Translations under genes and position numbers: made by a program
The notes under the pieces: generated by a model
Seen by the model: the letters and a program-made list of their open reading frames with translations, nothing else
Told to the model about the DNA's origin: nothing
Database searches by the model: none
Assembly: GCF_002940945.1 (NCBI RefSeq)
Contig: NZ_PNFV01000008.1
Span: forward strand, 1 to 64,000
Length of the DNA: 64,000 bases
Direction: 5' to 3'
Source: Limosilactobacillus pontis
GTDB taxonomy: Bacteria; Bacillota; Bacilli; Lactobacillales; Lactobacillaceae
Shown here: positions 1 to 8,868 of the stretch, in pieces
Layout of the letters: every line of letters begins with the position of its first letter
Numbering within the stretch: the stretch's first letter is position 1

Positions 1-160
1 CGCGGCCTAAAACATTGACGGAATTAGAACAATCAGTAAAGGAAGCTATTAAATATTTCAACACTCAACGAGCTTATACATCCAAAAACGGCTTGACCGC
101 GGAAAAATTCCGCGCTCAAGCCGCATAAACTATTTTTCTATTTGAACTGTATACTTGACA
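1..160 (+). mobile_element. Right end of an IS3-family insertion sequence
   Basis: The window opens inside an insertion sequence. Positions 3-128 encode the last 41 residues of a transposase (separate entry). The stretch after its stop, up to about 160, ends in CA; reversed, it starts TGTCAAGTATACAG, which fits the TG...CA ends of IS3/IS150-type elements. From about 161 the DNA is sugar transporter gene. The exact boundary and target duplication cannot be fixed because the left end lies outside the window. Confidence 0.7.
3..128 (+). CDS. IS3-family transposase OrfB, C-terminal fragment (cut by window edge)
   Basis: The frame is open from the window edge to the TAA at 126-128. The tail reads YFNTQRAY, then NGLTAEKFR, the usual end of an rve-type (DDE) integrase core in IS3 OrfB proteins (YNxxR...GLTPxxFR). 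The catalytic residues are outside the window, so activity cannot be judged. It points towards the transporter gene and ends about 40 bp before it, so it is the copy that broke the ara operon. Confidence 0.7.
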   Translation, partial: RPKTLTELEQSVKEAIKYFNTQRAYTSKNGLTAEKFRAQAA

Positions 161-1146
161 GGCGCTAGTGCCGGGGAAGCCTATCCGGTTTGAACCAGAC
201 GATGATTGTTTCTGGAATGTTGCTTTCCTACGTGGTTGACTTTCTGCTAAAAGACCTGCCTGGTGAATGGGCATGGCGATTGATGCTAGGGATGGCTGCG
301 GTACCAGCACTGATCCTCTTCCTCGGAGTGCTCCGTCTGCCGGAATCACCACGGTTCCTGCTCCGCAACGGTGACGAGGCAGCTGCTCACCGGGTACTGA
401 CTTACATTCGTAAGGACCCAAGTGAGATTGATGCCGAACTTAAGAGCATTAAGGAAACGGCTGATAAAGAAGCCAAAGCTAATTCCAAGGCATCCTGGTC
501 AACCCTCTTCAGTTCCAAGTACCGTTACCTGGTTATCGCTGGGGTAGGTGTAGCTGCCTTCCAACAGTTCCAAGGTGCTAACGCCATCTTCTACTACATT
601 CCGCTGATCGTGCAAAAAGCTACCGGTCAGGCTGCATCGTCTAACCTGATGTGGCCAATCATTCAAGGGATCATCTTGGTAATTGGTTCCCTGGTCTACA
701 TGTGGATTGCCGAGAAATTTAACCGGCGTTCCCTACTGATGATTGGTGGGACCGTCATGGGTCTTTCCTTTATCCTGCCTGCCATTATCAATATGATGAT
801 GCCGCACATGAACCCAATGACAATCGTGGTCTTCTTATGTATCTACGTTGCTTTCTACTCTGCAACTTGGGCTCCGTTAACCTGGGTACTGGTTGGTGAG
901 ATCTTCCCACTGGCCATTCGTGGTCGGGCATCTGGCCTGGCTTCATCCTTCAACTGGATTGGGTCATGGCTGGTTGGGCTTCTCTTCCCAATTATGACAG
1001 CGAACATGCCACAAGAAGCCGTCTTCGCCATCTTCGGGGTGATCTGTCTGTTAGGTGTTCTCTTCATCAAGACACGGGTTCCTGAAACACGGGGTCATAC
1101 CCTAGAAGAAATCGAAGCTGCGGGTACTAAGCACAGTCACAAGTAG
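161..1146 (+). pseudogene. araE: Arabinose-type MFS sugar transporter, 5'-truncated by IS
   Basis: This is a sugar-porter protein of the major facilitator superfamily missing its first ~145 residues. The readable frame runs from about 169 (RGSLSGLNQTMIVSG) to 1146. It has the PESPRFLL motif of the central loop, the later transmembrane helices and a PETRG C-terminal motif. Intact relatives are about 460 residues; here TM1 to TM4 are gone, replaced by the IS end. Just after the IS, positions 164-172 read Ala-Ser-Ala one base out of frame with the rest, which suggests an extra single-base deletion. It lies 15 bp before araB, so it was probably the L-arabinose:H+ symporter and first gene of the operon. 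A TTG at 190 could start a 318-residue product, but half a transporter should not work. Confidence 0.75.
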
Positions 1147-1161
1147 TTAGGAGGAACAGTA

Positions 1162-2775
1162 ATGAATTTACGTGAAACGGCGACTCAGATTGAACAGGGT
1201 CAGGTCTCACTGGGGATCGAGCTAGGCTCAACCCGGATTAAGGCCGTCCTGATCAATACACATTACGAGACCGTTTCTTCCGGGAGTTACACCTGGGAGA
1301 ACAAATTTGAAAATGGTGTTTGGACATATCCACTGAGTCAGGTCTGGGAAGGCATTCAAAGCGCCTACGCTAAGATTCAGGCAGATGTGCAGAGTCGCTA
1401 CCATGCCTCACTGACTAAGATTAGTTCAATTGGGGTTAGTGCCATGATGCATGGTTACCTGCCATTTGATAAGGATGGCCAACTGTTGGTCCCATTCCGG
1501 ACCTGGCGGAACAACATTACCGGTCAGGCTGCCGATGAACTGACGAAGGTCTTCGATTTCAATATTCCGCAACGATGGAGCATTGCTCACCTGTATCAGG
1601 CAATCTTAAATGATGAGCCCCATGTTAAGGATGTAACCTTTATTACAACTTTGGCTGGCTATGTTCACTGGCAGCTATCAGGGCGCAAGGTCCTTGGAAT
1701 TGGGGATGCCTCCGGGGTCTTTCCAATTGACAGTCAGCGGCTAGATTACAATCAGGATTTTCTAGATAAGTTCAGTTCTTTGGAAAAAGTTCAGAAGTAT
1801 CCATGGAACATCACAGATCTGTTACCAGAGGTCATTGTGGCTGGTCATAATGCAGGTCAGCTGACTGATTTTGGAGCTAAGCTGTTGGACCCAACTGGTA
1901 AATTGCAAGCCGGTAGTTTAATGGCACCACCAGAAGGGGATGCTGGTACCGGAATGGTCGGTACCAACAGTGTCCGTAAGCGGACGGGGAATATCTCCGT
2001 AGGTACATCGGCCTTCTCAATGAATGTCCTAGACGCTCCATTGAAGAAGCTGCACCGTGACATTGATATTGTGACCACCCCTACTGGTGATCCGGTTGCA
2101 ATGGTTCACGTCAACAACTGTTCGTCTGACATTAATGCCTGGGTGGGCCTCTTCCGTGAGTTTGCGGAGGCAATTGGTGCCAAGCTTGACACCAATAAGC
2201 TCTACGAGACCTTGTTTGATGCCACGGTCAAGTCCGATCCAGACGCTGGTGGATTGACCAACTACAGTTACCTCTCAGGTGAGAACATTACTAAAATCGA
2301 CGCCGGTCGGCCACTCTTCATCCGGACGCCTAACGCTAAGATGAATTTGGCCAACTTCTTCCTGACTCAGCTCTATGCGGCATTTGCACCACTGAAGATT
2401 GGGATGGATATCCTGCTCAATGAGGAGCATGTGCAAACCGACGTCATGATTGCCCAGGGTGGTCTGTTTGGGACTCCTGTTATTGGTCAGCAGATTCTGG
2501 CCAATGCCTTAAACATCCCAATCACGATCATGAATACCGCCAGTGAGGGTGGTCCATGGGGAATGGCCGTTCTTGCCAAGTATGCCGAAACGGGTGCCAA
2601 ACAGCCTCTGGCCGACTTCTTGGATGAAGAGGTCTTCAACGATCCTGAGAGCATGACCCTGACTCCTGAGCCAGATGGTGTCAAGGGTTACCAGAAGTTT
2701 ATCAAACGTTATCAAGCTGGCCTGCCGGTGGAAAGTCTGGCTGGTCAAGACATTACTGAAGAAGGGAAGAAATGA
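1162..2775 (+). CDS. araB: Ribulokinase
   Basis: ATP-dependent kinase of the FGGY family (537 residues) that phosphorylates L-ribulose to L-ribulose 5-phosphate, the second step of L-arabinose use. The N-terminal phosphate-binding segment [12 protein letters not shown] is near residues 18-29; a second glycine-rich stretch ([13 protein letters not shown]) and a third ([14 protein letters not shown]) follow as expected for the actin-like fold. An AGGAGG site sits just before the ATG. It follows the broken transporter by 15 bp and precedes araD by 1 bp, so it is in one operon with both. With the original promoter region displaced by the IS, its expression may now depend on the IS or a cryptic promoter. 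Confidence 0.93.
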   Translation: MNLRETATQIEQGQVSLGIELGSTRIKAVLINTHYETVSSGSYTWENKFENGVWTYPLSQVWEGIQSAYAKIQADVQSRYHASLTKISSIGVSAMMHGYLPFDKDGQLLVPFRTWRNNITGQAADELTKVFDFNIPQRWSIAHLYQAILNDEPHVKDVTFITTLAGYVHWQLSGRKVLGIGDASGVFPIDSQRLDYNQDFLDKFSSLEKVQKYPWNITDLLPEVIVAGHNAGQLTDFGAKLLDPTGKLQAGSLMAPPEGDAGTGMVGTNSVRKRTGNISVGTSAFSMNVLDAPLKKLHRDIDIVTTPTGDPVAMVHVNNCSSDINAWVGLFREFAEAIGAKLDTNKLYETLFDATVKSDPDAGGLTNYSYLSGENITKIDAGRPLFIRTPNAKMNLANFFLTQLYAAFAPLKIGMDILLNEEHVQTDVMIAQGGLFGTPVIGQQILANALNIPITIMNTASEGGPWGMAVLAKYAETGAKQPLADFLDEEVFNDPESMTLTPEPDGVKGYQKFIKRYQAGLPVESLAGQDITEEGKK

Positions 2776-2776
2776 G

Positions 2777-3505
2777 ATGCTGGAAGAACTGAAGCAAGAA
2801 GTGTATGAGGCCAACATGAAGCTCCCCAAGCTGGGGCTGGTTACCTTTACCTGGGGGAATGTTTCCGGGATTGACCGGGAGAAAGGCCTCTTTGTTATCA
2901 AGCCGTCTGGGGTGCCTTATGAGGACCTCAAGCCATCCGATATGGTGGTAGTTAACCTGGATGGGGAGGTTGTCGAGGGGGATTTGAACCCGTCGAGTGA
3001 TACCCCAACACACACCTACCTCTACAACCATTTTCCTAAGATTGGTGGAATTGTGCACACTCACTCACCTTGGGCAGTTGCCTTTGCCGGGGCTAACATG
3101 GATGTTCCGGCACTGAATACGACCCATGCGGACACCTTCTATGGTGATGTTCCCGCCGCTGATGCCTTAACTAAGGAAGAAATTGAGGAAGACTATGAAG
3201 GCAACACTGGTAAGACCATTGTAAAGACCTTCAACGAGCGTGGCCTCGATTATGAAGCGGTTCCTGCAGCCCTCGTTAGCCAACACGGTCCCTTTACCTG
3301 GGGGCCAACGCCAGACAAGGCCGTTTATAACGCTAAGGTACTTGAAGTTGTTGCTGAAGAAGACTACCACTCCTTGCAGTTGACTCGCAAGAACTTGGAA
3401 CTTCCTCAGTATCTTCTGGATAAGCACTACTACCGTAAGCATGGTAAGAACGCTTACTACGGGCAGAACAATGCTCATTCTAAGGACCATGCCAGTCGTG
3501 CTTAA
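2777..3505 (+). CDS. araD: L-ribulose-5-phosphate 4-epimerase
   Basis: Class II aldolase/epimerase (242 residues) converting L-ribulose 5-phosphate to D-xylulose 5-phosphate, which then enters the phosphoketolase pathway. The zinc ligands are visible as HTH near residues 94-96 and the third histidine in SQHG near 171. The ATG at 2777 is one base after the araB stop and is preceded by GAAGGGAAG inside araB; the longer upstream reading lies inside araB and is not needed. Translation is probably coupled to araB. Confidence 0.93.
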   Translation: MLEELKQEVYEANMKLPKLGLVTFTWGNVSGIDREKGLFVIKPSGVPYEDLKPSDMVVVNLDGEVVEGDLNPSSDTPTHTYLYNHFPKIGGIVHTHSPWAVAFAGANMDVPALNTTHADTFYGDVPAADALTKEEIEEDYEGNTGKTIVKTFNERGLDYEAVPAALVSQHGPFTWGPTPDKAVYNAKVLEVVAEEDYHSLQLTRKNLELPQYLLDKHYYRKHGKNAYYGQNNAHSKDHASRA

Positions 3506-3550
3506 TGATTTTGGTAGCTACAATAAAAATAATTTAAGGAGTGTTACATT

Positions 3551-4975
3551 ATGCAAAAGATGAAGGATTACGAATTTTGGTTTGTTACCGGTAGTCAATT
3601 CCTTTACGGTGAAGAACAATTAAAGTCCGTTGCGGCGGATGCTGAAGACATTGCCAAAAAGCTCAACGCTAGCGGCAATCTGCCATATAAGGTTGTTTTC
3701 AAGGGTGTCATGACCACCGCTGACGGCATCACGAAGTTCATGAAGGAAGCTAACTACAATGATAACGTAGCTGGTGTCATCACTTGGATGCACACCTTCT
3801 CTCCAGCCAAGAATTGGATCCGTGGTACCCGTCTGCTGCAAAAGCCATTGCTGCACCTGGCAACCCAATACCTCAACAAGATTCCGTATGACACGATTGA
3901 CTTTGACTACATGAACCTGAACCAATCTGCCCACGGTGATCGTGAGTACGCCTACATTAATGCTCGTCTGCAGAAGCACAATAAGATTGTTTATGGCTTC
4001 TGGGGTGACGAAGATGTTCAAAAGGAAATTGCCGACTGGCAAAATGTAGCGGTTGCCTACAACGAAAGCTTCAACATCAAGATTGTTCGGTTCGGTGACA
4101 CGATGCGTAACGTAGCCGTTACCGAAGGTGATAAGGTTGAAGCGCAGATCTTCCTTGGCTGGACGGTTGATTACTGGCCAGTAAGCGAACTGGTAGAATA
4201 TGTCAATGGTATCAGTGAAGACGACATCGATGCTGCTTACAAGGAACTTGCTAGTCAATATGACATGGTTCAAGGTGACAACACAAAGGAACACTATGAA
4301 CACTCCGTTCGTTACCAACTTCGCGAATACCTGGCCCTGAAGAAGTTCATGGATGAGAAGGGTTACACTGGTTTCACTACCAACTTCGAAGACCTGCACG
4401 GTCTGGAAGAACTGCCTGGTTTGGCTGCCCAACTTCTGATGCGTGATGGTTATGGTTTCGGTGCTGAAGGTGACTGGAAGTCTGCCGGAATGGACCGTCT
4501 GCTGAAGATCGCCGCTCAAAACAACGCCACGGCCTTCATGGAAGACTACACCCTGGACCTTCGTCATGGTCACGAGGCTATCTTAGGTTCCCACATGTTG
4601 GAAGTTGACCCATCCATCGCCTCCGACAAGCCACGGGTTGAAGTTCACCCACTGGACATTGGTGGTAAGGACGATCCGGCTCGGCTTGTATTCACCGGTC
4701 GTGAAGGGGAAGCCGTTGACGTAACCCTGTCATACTTTGGCGACGGCTACAAGGTCATCGGCTACTCTGTTGACTGCCACAAGCCAGAGGCTGAAACGCC
4801 ACACCTTCCAGTTGCCAAGCAATTGTGGACACCAACGGTTGGCCTGAAGGAAGGGGCTAAGCGTTGGATGCACGCCGGTGGTGGTCACCACACCATCCTG
4901 AGTTTTGCCTTGACGCCACAACAGATCAAGGACCTCTTTGAAATGCTTGACGTAACGGTTGACTTCATTGAATAG
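3551..4975 (+). CDS. araA: L-arabinose isomerase
   Basis: Converts L-arabinose to L-ribulose (474 residues, normal length). Family landmarks include the N-terminal [11 protein letters not shown], the metal-site segments [10 protein letters not shown] and SHMLEVDPS, and the C-terminal histidine pair in GGGHHT. It lies 45 bp after araD with its own Shine-Dalgarno (AAGGAG). Codon choice (many CTG, GGT, AAG) is more biased than in most neighbours, as in highly expressed genes. It is followed by a terminator-like hairpin, so the core operon is transporter-araB-araD-araA. Confidence 0.96.
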   Translation: MQKMKDYEFWFVTGSQFLYGEEQLKSVAADAEDIAKKLNASGNLPYKVVFKGVMTTADGITKFMKEANYNDNVAGVITWMHTFSPAKNWIRGTRLLQKPLLHLATQYLNKIPYDTIDFDYMNLNQSAHGDREYAYINARLQKHNKIVYGFWGDEDVQKEIADWQNVAVAYNESFNIKIVRFGDTMRNVAVTEGDKVEAQIFLGWTVDYWPVSELVEYVNGISEDDIDAAYKELASQYDMVQGDNTKEHYEHSVRYQLREYLALKKFMDEKGYTGFTTNFEDLHGLEELPGLAAQLLMRDGYGFGAEGDWKSAGMDRLLKIAAQNNATAFMEDYTLDLRHGHEAILGSHMLEVDPSIASDKPRVEVHPLDIGGKDDPARLVFTGREGEAVDVTLSYFGDGYKVIGYSVDCHKPEAETPHLPVAKQLWTPTVGLKEGAKRWMHAGGGHHTILSFALTPQQIKDLFEMLDVTVDFIE

Positions 4976-5010
4976 TTTCCCTTAAGTTCCAATCAATCCA
5001 ATAAAATTAT

Positions 5011-5062
5011 AAAGGTGGGTTCGCGCTGTTAAACCTCGAGGCAACGCTAATCCACCTTTTTT
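5011..5062 (+). terminator. Terminator-like hairpin between araA and the acetyltransferase
   Basis: AAAGGTGG at 5011-5018 pairs with CCACCTTT near 5052-5059, followed by a T run. The loop is unusually long (about 33 nt) and contains a further short inverted repeat. It ends right at the AGGAGG of the next gene, so that gene would be read only by read-through or as an attenuated operon member. Confidence 0.6.
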
Positions 5063-5072
5063 AGGAGGCAAA

Positions 5073-5642
5073 ATGAAGACAGAAAAAGAGAAGATGCTAG
5101 CTGGGGAAGTATTTAACGTCTATGACCCTGTCCTGGTTCAAGAACGACGTCGGGCTCGTGACCTGGTCGAACAATTCAATGCTTTGGGCGAAACGGATCC
5201 CCAGCAAAGTGAGCAACTGATTCGCCAATTATTTGGCCGAGTAGGAACAGGATGTGAAGTTCATGCCCAGTTCAAGTGTGATTATGGCTACAACATTTAC
5301 GTCGGCGATGATTTCTTCGCTAACTACGACTGTGTGATGTTGGATGTCAGTCCAATCCGAATCGGCCAACATTGTCTACTGGGACCTCGTGTTCAGTTGT
5401 ATACCGTCAATCATCCCCTAGATCCCAAGCTGCGACGTAACGGAGCTTATGGGCAGAGTCGTGATATCACGATCGGCGACGACGCCTGGATTGGTGGCGG
5501 GGCGATCATCTGTCCGGGGGTAACCCTTGGCAATAATGTGATTGTCGGTGCTGGTAGTGTCGTTACCAAGAGCTTTGGTGATAACGTCGTGATTGCTGGC
5601 AATCCAGCCCGGGTAATCAAGCAGAATCCATTTCATGAGTAA
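5073..5642 (+). CDS. Sugar O-acetyltransferase (maltose/galactoside O-acetyltransferase family)
   Basis: Acetyl-CoA-dependent acetyltransferase of the left-handed beta-helix hexapeptide family (189 residues). The N-terminal maltose-acetyltransferase domain (KEKMLAGEVFN) is followed by hexapeptide repeats such as IRIGQHCLLGPRV and ITIGDDAWIGGGAIICPGV. The catalytic histidine is in VNHPLDP near residue 111. It has AGGAGG 5 bp before the ATG, close to the hairpin after araA. In sugar operons such enzymes are thought to acetylate non-metabolisable sugars; the true substrate is unknown. Confidence 0.85.
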   Translation: MKTEKEKMLAGEVFNVYDPVLVQERRRARDLVEQFNALGETDPQQSEQLIRQLFGRVGTGCEVHAQFKCDYGYNIYVGDDFFANYDCVMLDVSPIRIGQHCLLGPRVQLYTVNHPLDPKLRRNGAYGQSRDITIGDDAWIGGGAIICPGVTLGNNVIVGAGSVVTKSFGDNVVIAGNPARVIKQNPFHE

Positions 5643-5678
5643 AATAAAGGACGTGCGGAAAATGCACGTCCTTTATTT
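5643..5678. terminator. Bidirectional terminator
   Basis: A perfect 14-bp stem (AATAAAGGACGTGC and its complement) around a 7-nt loop, A/T-rich on both flanks. It serves the plus-strand acetyltransferase and the minus-strand aldo/keto reductase that converge here. Confidence 0.9.
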
Positions 5679-5684
5679 AGTTAA

Positions 5685-6527
5685 TTACCATTTCTGGTTA
5701 TATTCGTAGACTAGGGCTGGCTCCTTCCCGAAGCGGTGGAAGCTGTTCAATTGGTTGATCTTGGCCATCTCGTCAGTCGTCAACGAAAAGTCATAGATAT
5801 CAAGGTTTTGCTGGATCCGTGCGGTATGGACCGACTTAGGGATGAAGGCAACCCCGCCCTGCAGGTGCCAACGCAGGATTACCTGGGCTGGTGACTTGCC
5901 ATGGACCTTAGCAATCTGGGTCAGAACCGGGTTATCGAGGATCTTGCCTCGACCAAGCGGGCTCCAGGCTTGGGTGACGATCTGATGGTCACGGTCAAAT
6001 TTGACCAGAGGCGCCTGGTTAAGGAGGGGATGACGTTCAATCTGATTGACAACCGGCATCTCATGGGCCTGAGTTGCTAGGTATTGGAGGTGGATCATCT
6101 GGTAGTTGCTGACGCCGATCGACCGGGTCAATCCAGCCTGCTTGAGGTCCTCTAGTGCCCGCCAGGTAGTAAAGAAGTGTTTCTCTGTCGGCCAGTGAAT
6201 CAGAAGGAGGTTAACTGCATCTAACTGGAGCTTACGCAGGGATTCCTTGAATGAATCGATTGTACGTTGGTAGCCTTGGTTGACCTCAGCAATCTTAGTG
6301 GTGACGAAGAAGTGGTCACGGGGGACGCCAAGCCGATGGAGGGCAACACCGACTTCAGCCTCGTTTTTATAGAGCTGGGCAGTATCAAAGAGTCGACAGC
6401 CGGCCTTGTAGGCGTCACTGATGGTTTGATTCATGGTTTCTTGGCCGTGAACCTTGTAGAGCCCAAAACCCTCCTGTGGCATCTGTTGGCCATCAGCGAG
6501 GGTGAGCATTTTAACTTGATTATTCAA
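5685..6527 (-). CDS. Aldo/keto reductase
   Basis: NADPH-dependent oxidoreductase of the AKR superfamily (280 residues). The catalytic tetrad is visible as Asp48 and Tyr53 in FDTAQLY, Lys78 in TTK and His111 in IHW; the cofactor segment IPKS is near the C-terminus. The start is TTG, preceded by AAAGGA that overlaps the end of araR, only 15 bp upstream, so it is probably co-transcribed with araR. It may act on sugar or 2,5-diketogluconate-like substrates; the true substrate cannot be read from sequence. Confidence 0.85.
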   Translation of the reverse strand: MNNQVKMLTLADGQQMPQEGFGLYKVHGQETMNQTISDAYKAGCRLFDTAQLYKNEAEVGVALHRLGVPRDHFFVTTKIAEVNQGYQRTIDSFKESLRKLQLDAVNLLLIHWPTEKHFFTTWRALEDLKQAGLTRSIGVSNYQMIHLQYLATQAHEMPVVNQIERHPLLNQAPLVKFDRDHQIVTQAWSPLGRGKILDNPVLTQIAKVHGKSPAQVILRWHLQGGVAFIPKSVHTARIQQNLDIYDFSLTTDEMAKINQLNSFHRFGKEPALVYEYNQKW

Positions 6528-6542
6528 TATTTTCTGCTTCCT

Positions 6543-7664
6543 TTACTTGAGTTTTTTAGTGGAGTGACCGATGATCATTGGAACGTCATAGGTTTTAGAG
6601 GTAACCTCCTCACCGTTGATCATCTTTAGGATCATTTGCCCAGCGTCTCGACCGAGTTGGCGCTTCGGGTGTTCAACGGTTGTTAGGGTCGGTGCGATTA
6701 CCTGGGCCATGTCATAGTTATCAAAGCCCACTACGGAGATATCATCGGGAACCCGCCGACCGGTCTTTTGGAGGTGGCCGATTAGGTGAGTAGCAAGCTG
6801 ATCATTATAGCAGGCGATCGCCGTTGGAGTTATCGGGCTGGCCAGGGCATTATCCACTCGTTTGATGATGTCACTGTAGGAGTCTGCGGATTGGTACATG
6901 ATGATATTGCTGTTCATCAGGGGAATTTCAGCGGTCTGGTAGGCCTGAAGCATTCCCTGCATCCGGTCAACCCCCTGTTGGTCGTCAACCTGAAAGACAC
7001 CGAGGATTCGTTGGTGACCGAGCTGAAAAAGGTATTCAATCAGTCTTTGTTCACCCTGCTTATCGCTGGTCAGCAGGGTGGGGAAAGTTAACTCTGGATA
7101 GGTTGAGTGGAAGAGGATGGTGGGAATCTTGTACTCGGTTATCTGCCGGTAGAGGTCAAGATTTGGGTTGGGAAGAGCACTTTGGGATGGTTCGACAATT
7201 AATCCGGCAATCTTGAGATCAAGCATGTTGAGCAGGGCTTGTCGGCCACGGTGGGGATCATTAAGAGTATTGCCAACGATGATTGAGTAGCCTTTGTCAC
7301 TAATGACACTATCAATTCCGGAAATGATCGAAGGGAAGATGTAGTCAGCTACGTGGGTACTGATAACTCCAATAACTTTATTAGTATCATCGGCGGTCCA
7401 GTCGCGTTGCCAGTCTTGGACGAACATCCCACCTCCCTGAATGCGGTAGACATAGTGTTCGTTCTCTAAGTCACCCACGGCCCGGCGGATAGTGTAGCGG
7501 GAGACGTTGAACCGCTTCATTAATTCACTTTCAGTAGGAAGCTTCTGGTTGATCTGGTACTTGCCATCGATGATCTCCTTACGGAGGGTCTCTTTGACAA
7601 TTTCATACTTGGTTTCGACGATAATAAACCACCTTCTTTTATTAATGATGAAAAAATGCTCCAT
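6543..7664 (-). CDS. araR: GntR/LacI-type transcriptional repressor of arabinose genes
   Basis: Chimeric regulator typical of AraR. A GntR winged helix (KLPTESELMKRFNVSRYTIR, roughly residues 40-60) is followed by a LacI/PBP1-like effector domain with VIGVISTHVADYIFPSII near the domain start and DDISVVGFDNYD near the end. L-arabinose is the expected inducer. The ATG at 7664 gives 373 residues, but no good ribosome binding site precedes it; AGAAGGTGG lies inside this frame just before ATT-ATC codons, so the real start may be internal (see findings). The operators would lie in front of the transporter and are lost from this window. Confidence 0.85.
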   Translation of the reverse strand: MEHFFIINKRRWFIIVETKYEIVKETLRKEIIDGKYQINQKLPTESELMKRFNVSRYTIRRAVGDLENEHYVYRIQGGGMFVQDWQRDWTADDTNKVIGVISTHVADYIFPSIISGIDSVISDKGYSIIVGNTLNDPHRGRQALLNMLDLKIAGLIVEPSQSALPNPNLDLYRQITEYKIPTILFHSTYPELTFPTLLTSDKQGEQRLIEYLFQLGHQRILGVFQVDDQQGVDRMQGMLQAYQTAEIPLMNSNIIMYQSADSYSDIIKRVDNALASPITPTAIACYNDQLATHLIGHLQKTGRRVPDDISVVGFDNYDMAQVIAPTLTTVEHPKRQLGRDAGQMILKMINGEEVTSKTYDVPMIIGHSTKKLK

Positions 7665-7721
7665 AATCCGCGTCCAGCAAAATTATGGGGCATCACTTTG
7701 ATAAAGACTACTTATCTTGCC

Positions 7722-8213
7722 TTACTTCTTATTTTTGTTCTTGGGGTTTTCAATTGGCTTGTTGTCAAGGTCGGTCCGAACAACTAAGACATCACAGATC
7801 GCCATCCGGGTGACGTATTCAGTAACGGAACCGATCAGAATTCGCTCAACCGCGTTCAGACCCGTAGCCCCAATCATGATTAGGTCAGCGTTCATTTCCT
7901 TAGGAACGTCCCGGGCGATGATGGTCTTTGGTGCCCCGTATTCGATGGAGTAGCTGACCTTTTGGACACCGTTCTTCTTGGCGTAGTCAACATACTTATC
8001 AAGGGTCTTCTTGGCAGTATCAGTGACCTGCTCAACCATTGATGTGTCGAAGCTGGAGATGTTTTGGAATGCCCGCGTATCGACAACGTGGAGCAGCCGC
8101 AGTTCAGCATCTTCACCATTCCGCTTGGTAACGGCTACCGCCTTCTTAAAGGCTAATTCGGCTTCTGCGGATCCATCAACTGGGACCAAAATGTGTTTGT
8201 ATTCTTGTGCCAT
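7722..8213 (-). CDS. Universal stress protein, UspA family
   Basis: Single-domain Usp (163 residues) starting MAQEYKHILVPVDGS. The ATP-binding signature G-x2-G-x9-G-S is present in GATGLNAVERILIGS. A good AGGAGG lies 7-8 bases before the ATG at 8213; the longer reading to 8342 runs into the neighbouring gene and is rejected. The C-terminus is Lys/Asn-rich. It follows the small membrane protein gene on the same strand and downstream of a 6S-type RNA, the arrangement described for the Lacto-usp motif in lactic acid bacteria. Confidence 0.92.
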   Translation of the reverse strand: MAQEYKHILVPVDGSAEAELAFKKAVAVTKRNGEDAELRLLHVVDTRAFQNISSFDTSMVEQVTDTAKKTLDKYVDYAKKNGVQKVSYSIEYGAPKTIIARDVPKEMNADLIMIGATGLNAVERILIGSVTEYVTRMAICDVLVVRTDLDNKPIENPKNKNKK

Positions 8214-8280
8214 ATTTAGTGCCTCCTCATAATTCTTTACCTTTATTATACACTTTTCGCAGAATGAGCGTAAAGCAATG

Positions 8281-8574
8281 TTAGCGATTCTTTGAACGAA
8301 ATTCGCTGGTGATGGAAAAGGCCATCTGGGTCTCCAGAACACAGCCTAACACTACCATGATAACAATGAAGGCAATGCTATTGGTCCAGGCTGCTACCAG
8401 GGTGATCAGACCGAGGATGGTCATGATAATACCCCAGATTTGGAGCTGGCGGTGAACAAAGGGACTCTTGACTGGGTCAAAGATCATAAAGGGTTTGTTT
8501 AGGTGGGTAAGGAAGTAGCACCCTTCAAAGAGGGCGATTAGGGCGAAGAGCGTTACAAAGATTGATAAAAGCAT
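8281..8574 (-). CDS. Small integral membrane protein of unknown function
   Basis: 97 residues starting MLLSIFVTLFALIALFEG, with about three hydrophobic segments: an N-terminal helix, a middle one around WGIIMTILGLITLVAAW, and one around IAFIVIMVVLGCVLE. The short loop FDPVKSPF lies between the first and second. I start it at 8574 because AAAGGA sits at a sensible distance there, whereas it touches the alternative ATG at 8583; the still longer frame runs through a terminator hairpin. Not recognised beyond being the hypothetical gene found between 6S RNA and usp in lactobacilli. Confidence 0.75.
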   Translation of the reverse strand: MLLSIFVTLFALIALFEGCYFLTHLNKPFMIFDPVKSPFVHRQLQIWGIIMTILGLITLVAAWTNSIAFIVIMVVLGCVLETQMAFSITSEFRSKNR

Positions 8575-8593
8575 CGAAGTCATTCCTTTTTGT

Positions 8594-8633
8594 ATTAAAA
8601 ATAGCGCGGTGACAAAATAAATCATCACCGCGC
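8594..8633 (-). terminator. Terminator after the 6S RNA
   Basis: Read on the minus strand, a perfect 9-bp stem GCGCGGTGA/TCACCGCGC (8633-8625 and 8612-8604) is followed by TATTTTTAAT. It stands between the 6S-type RNA and the small membrane protein gene, whose ribosome binding site starts only about 10 bases further on. Confidence 0.8.
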
Positions 8634-8654
8634 CGTTATGGACGAAAACTCCGT

Positions 8655-8832
8655 TGGTGCCGTTAATTGTCATTCAGTGTTGACCTGCGTTTAAGACAGG
8701 TGGGACCCGGCCGCCCAATCGCCAACTACCAAGTGAAAAGGCATGTTGTAAAAAGGACACTGCACTAGTCCCAAAGTAAAAAGACTGTAAGGCAAACCTG
8801 CGTTTAGACAACGCGTACACTACAGAATTTTC
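8655..8832 (-). ncRNA. ssrS: 6S RNA (Lacto-usp type)
   Basis: A 235-bp non-coding gap lies between rarA and the hypothetical-usp pair. In many Firmicutes 6S RNA lies beside rarA, and in lactic acid bacteria the Lacto-usp RNA, proposed to be 6S RNA, precedes a hypothetical gene and usp; both contexts match. Minus-strand ends can pair (AATT and GTGT near 8829-8816 with CACA and AATT near 8680-8665). Inside, the repeated word AAACGCAGGT occurs on both arms and GGGACTAGTGCAGTGTCC can form an upper hairpin. 6S RNA mimics an open promoter and binds sigma-A RNA polymerase in stationary phase. Ends are estimates. Confidence 0.75.
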
Positions 8833-8839
8833 AATTATT

Positions 8840-8868
8840 ATGTTAGCATCTTTTATCCAATTAGGCAA
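8840..8868 (-). promoter_or_regulatory. Promoter of the 6S RNA
   Basis: Minus strand: TTGCCT (8868-8863), 17-bp spacer, TAACAT (8845-8840). Transcription would start around 8833, matching the inferred 5' end of the 6S RNA. The -35 touches the rarA stop codon. Confidence 0.6.

Noticed and set aside
155..183. Complete outward promoter from the IS end into the ara operon
   Set aside because: TTGACA is present at 155-160 but the sequence 16-18 bp downstream (around AGCCTATCC) is a poor -10, so I do not call a promoter.
116..421. Minus-strand ORF opposite the transporter start
   Set aside because: Antisense shadow spanning the IS end and the transporter; no ribosome site or family similarity.
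3620..4573. 317-residue minus-strand ORF opposite araA
   Set aside because: Antisense shadow; araA is clearly coding on the plus strand with biased codons.
8674..8868. 64-residue minus-strand ORF between rarA and the small membrane protein
   Set aside because: It lies over the 6S-type RNA, has no ribosome binding site and no recognisable protein features.
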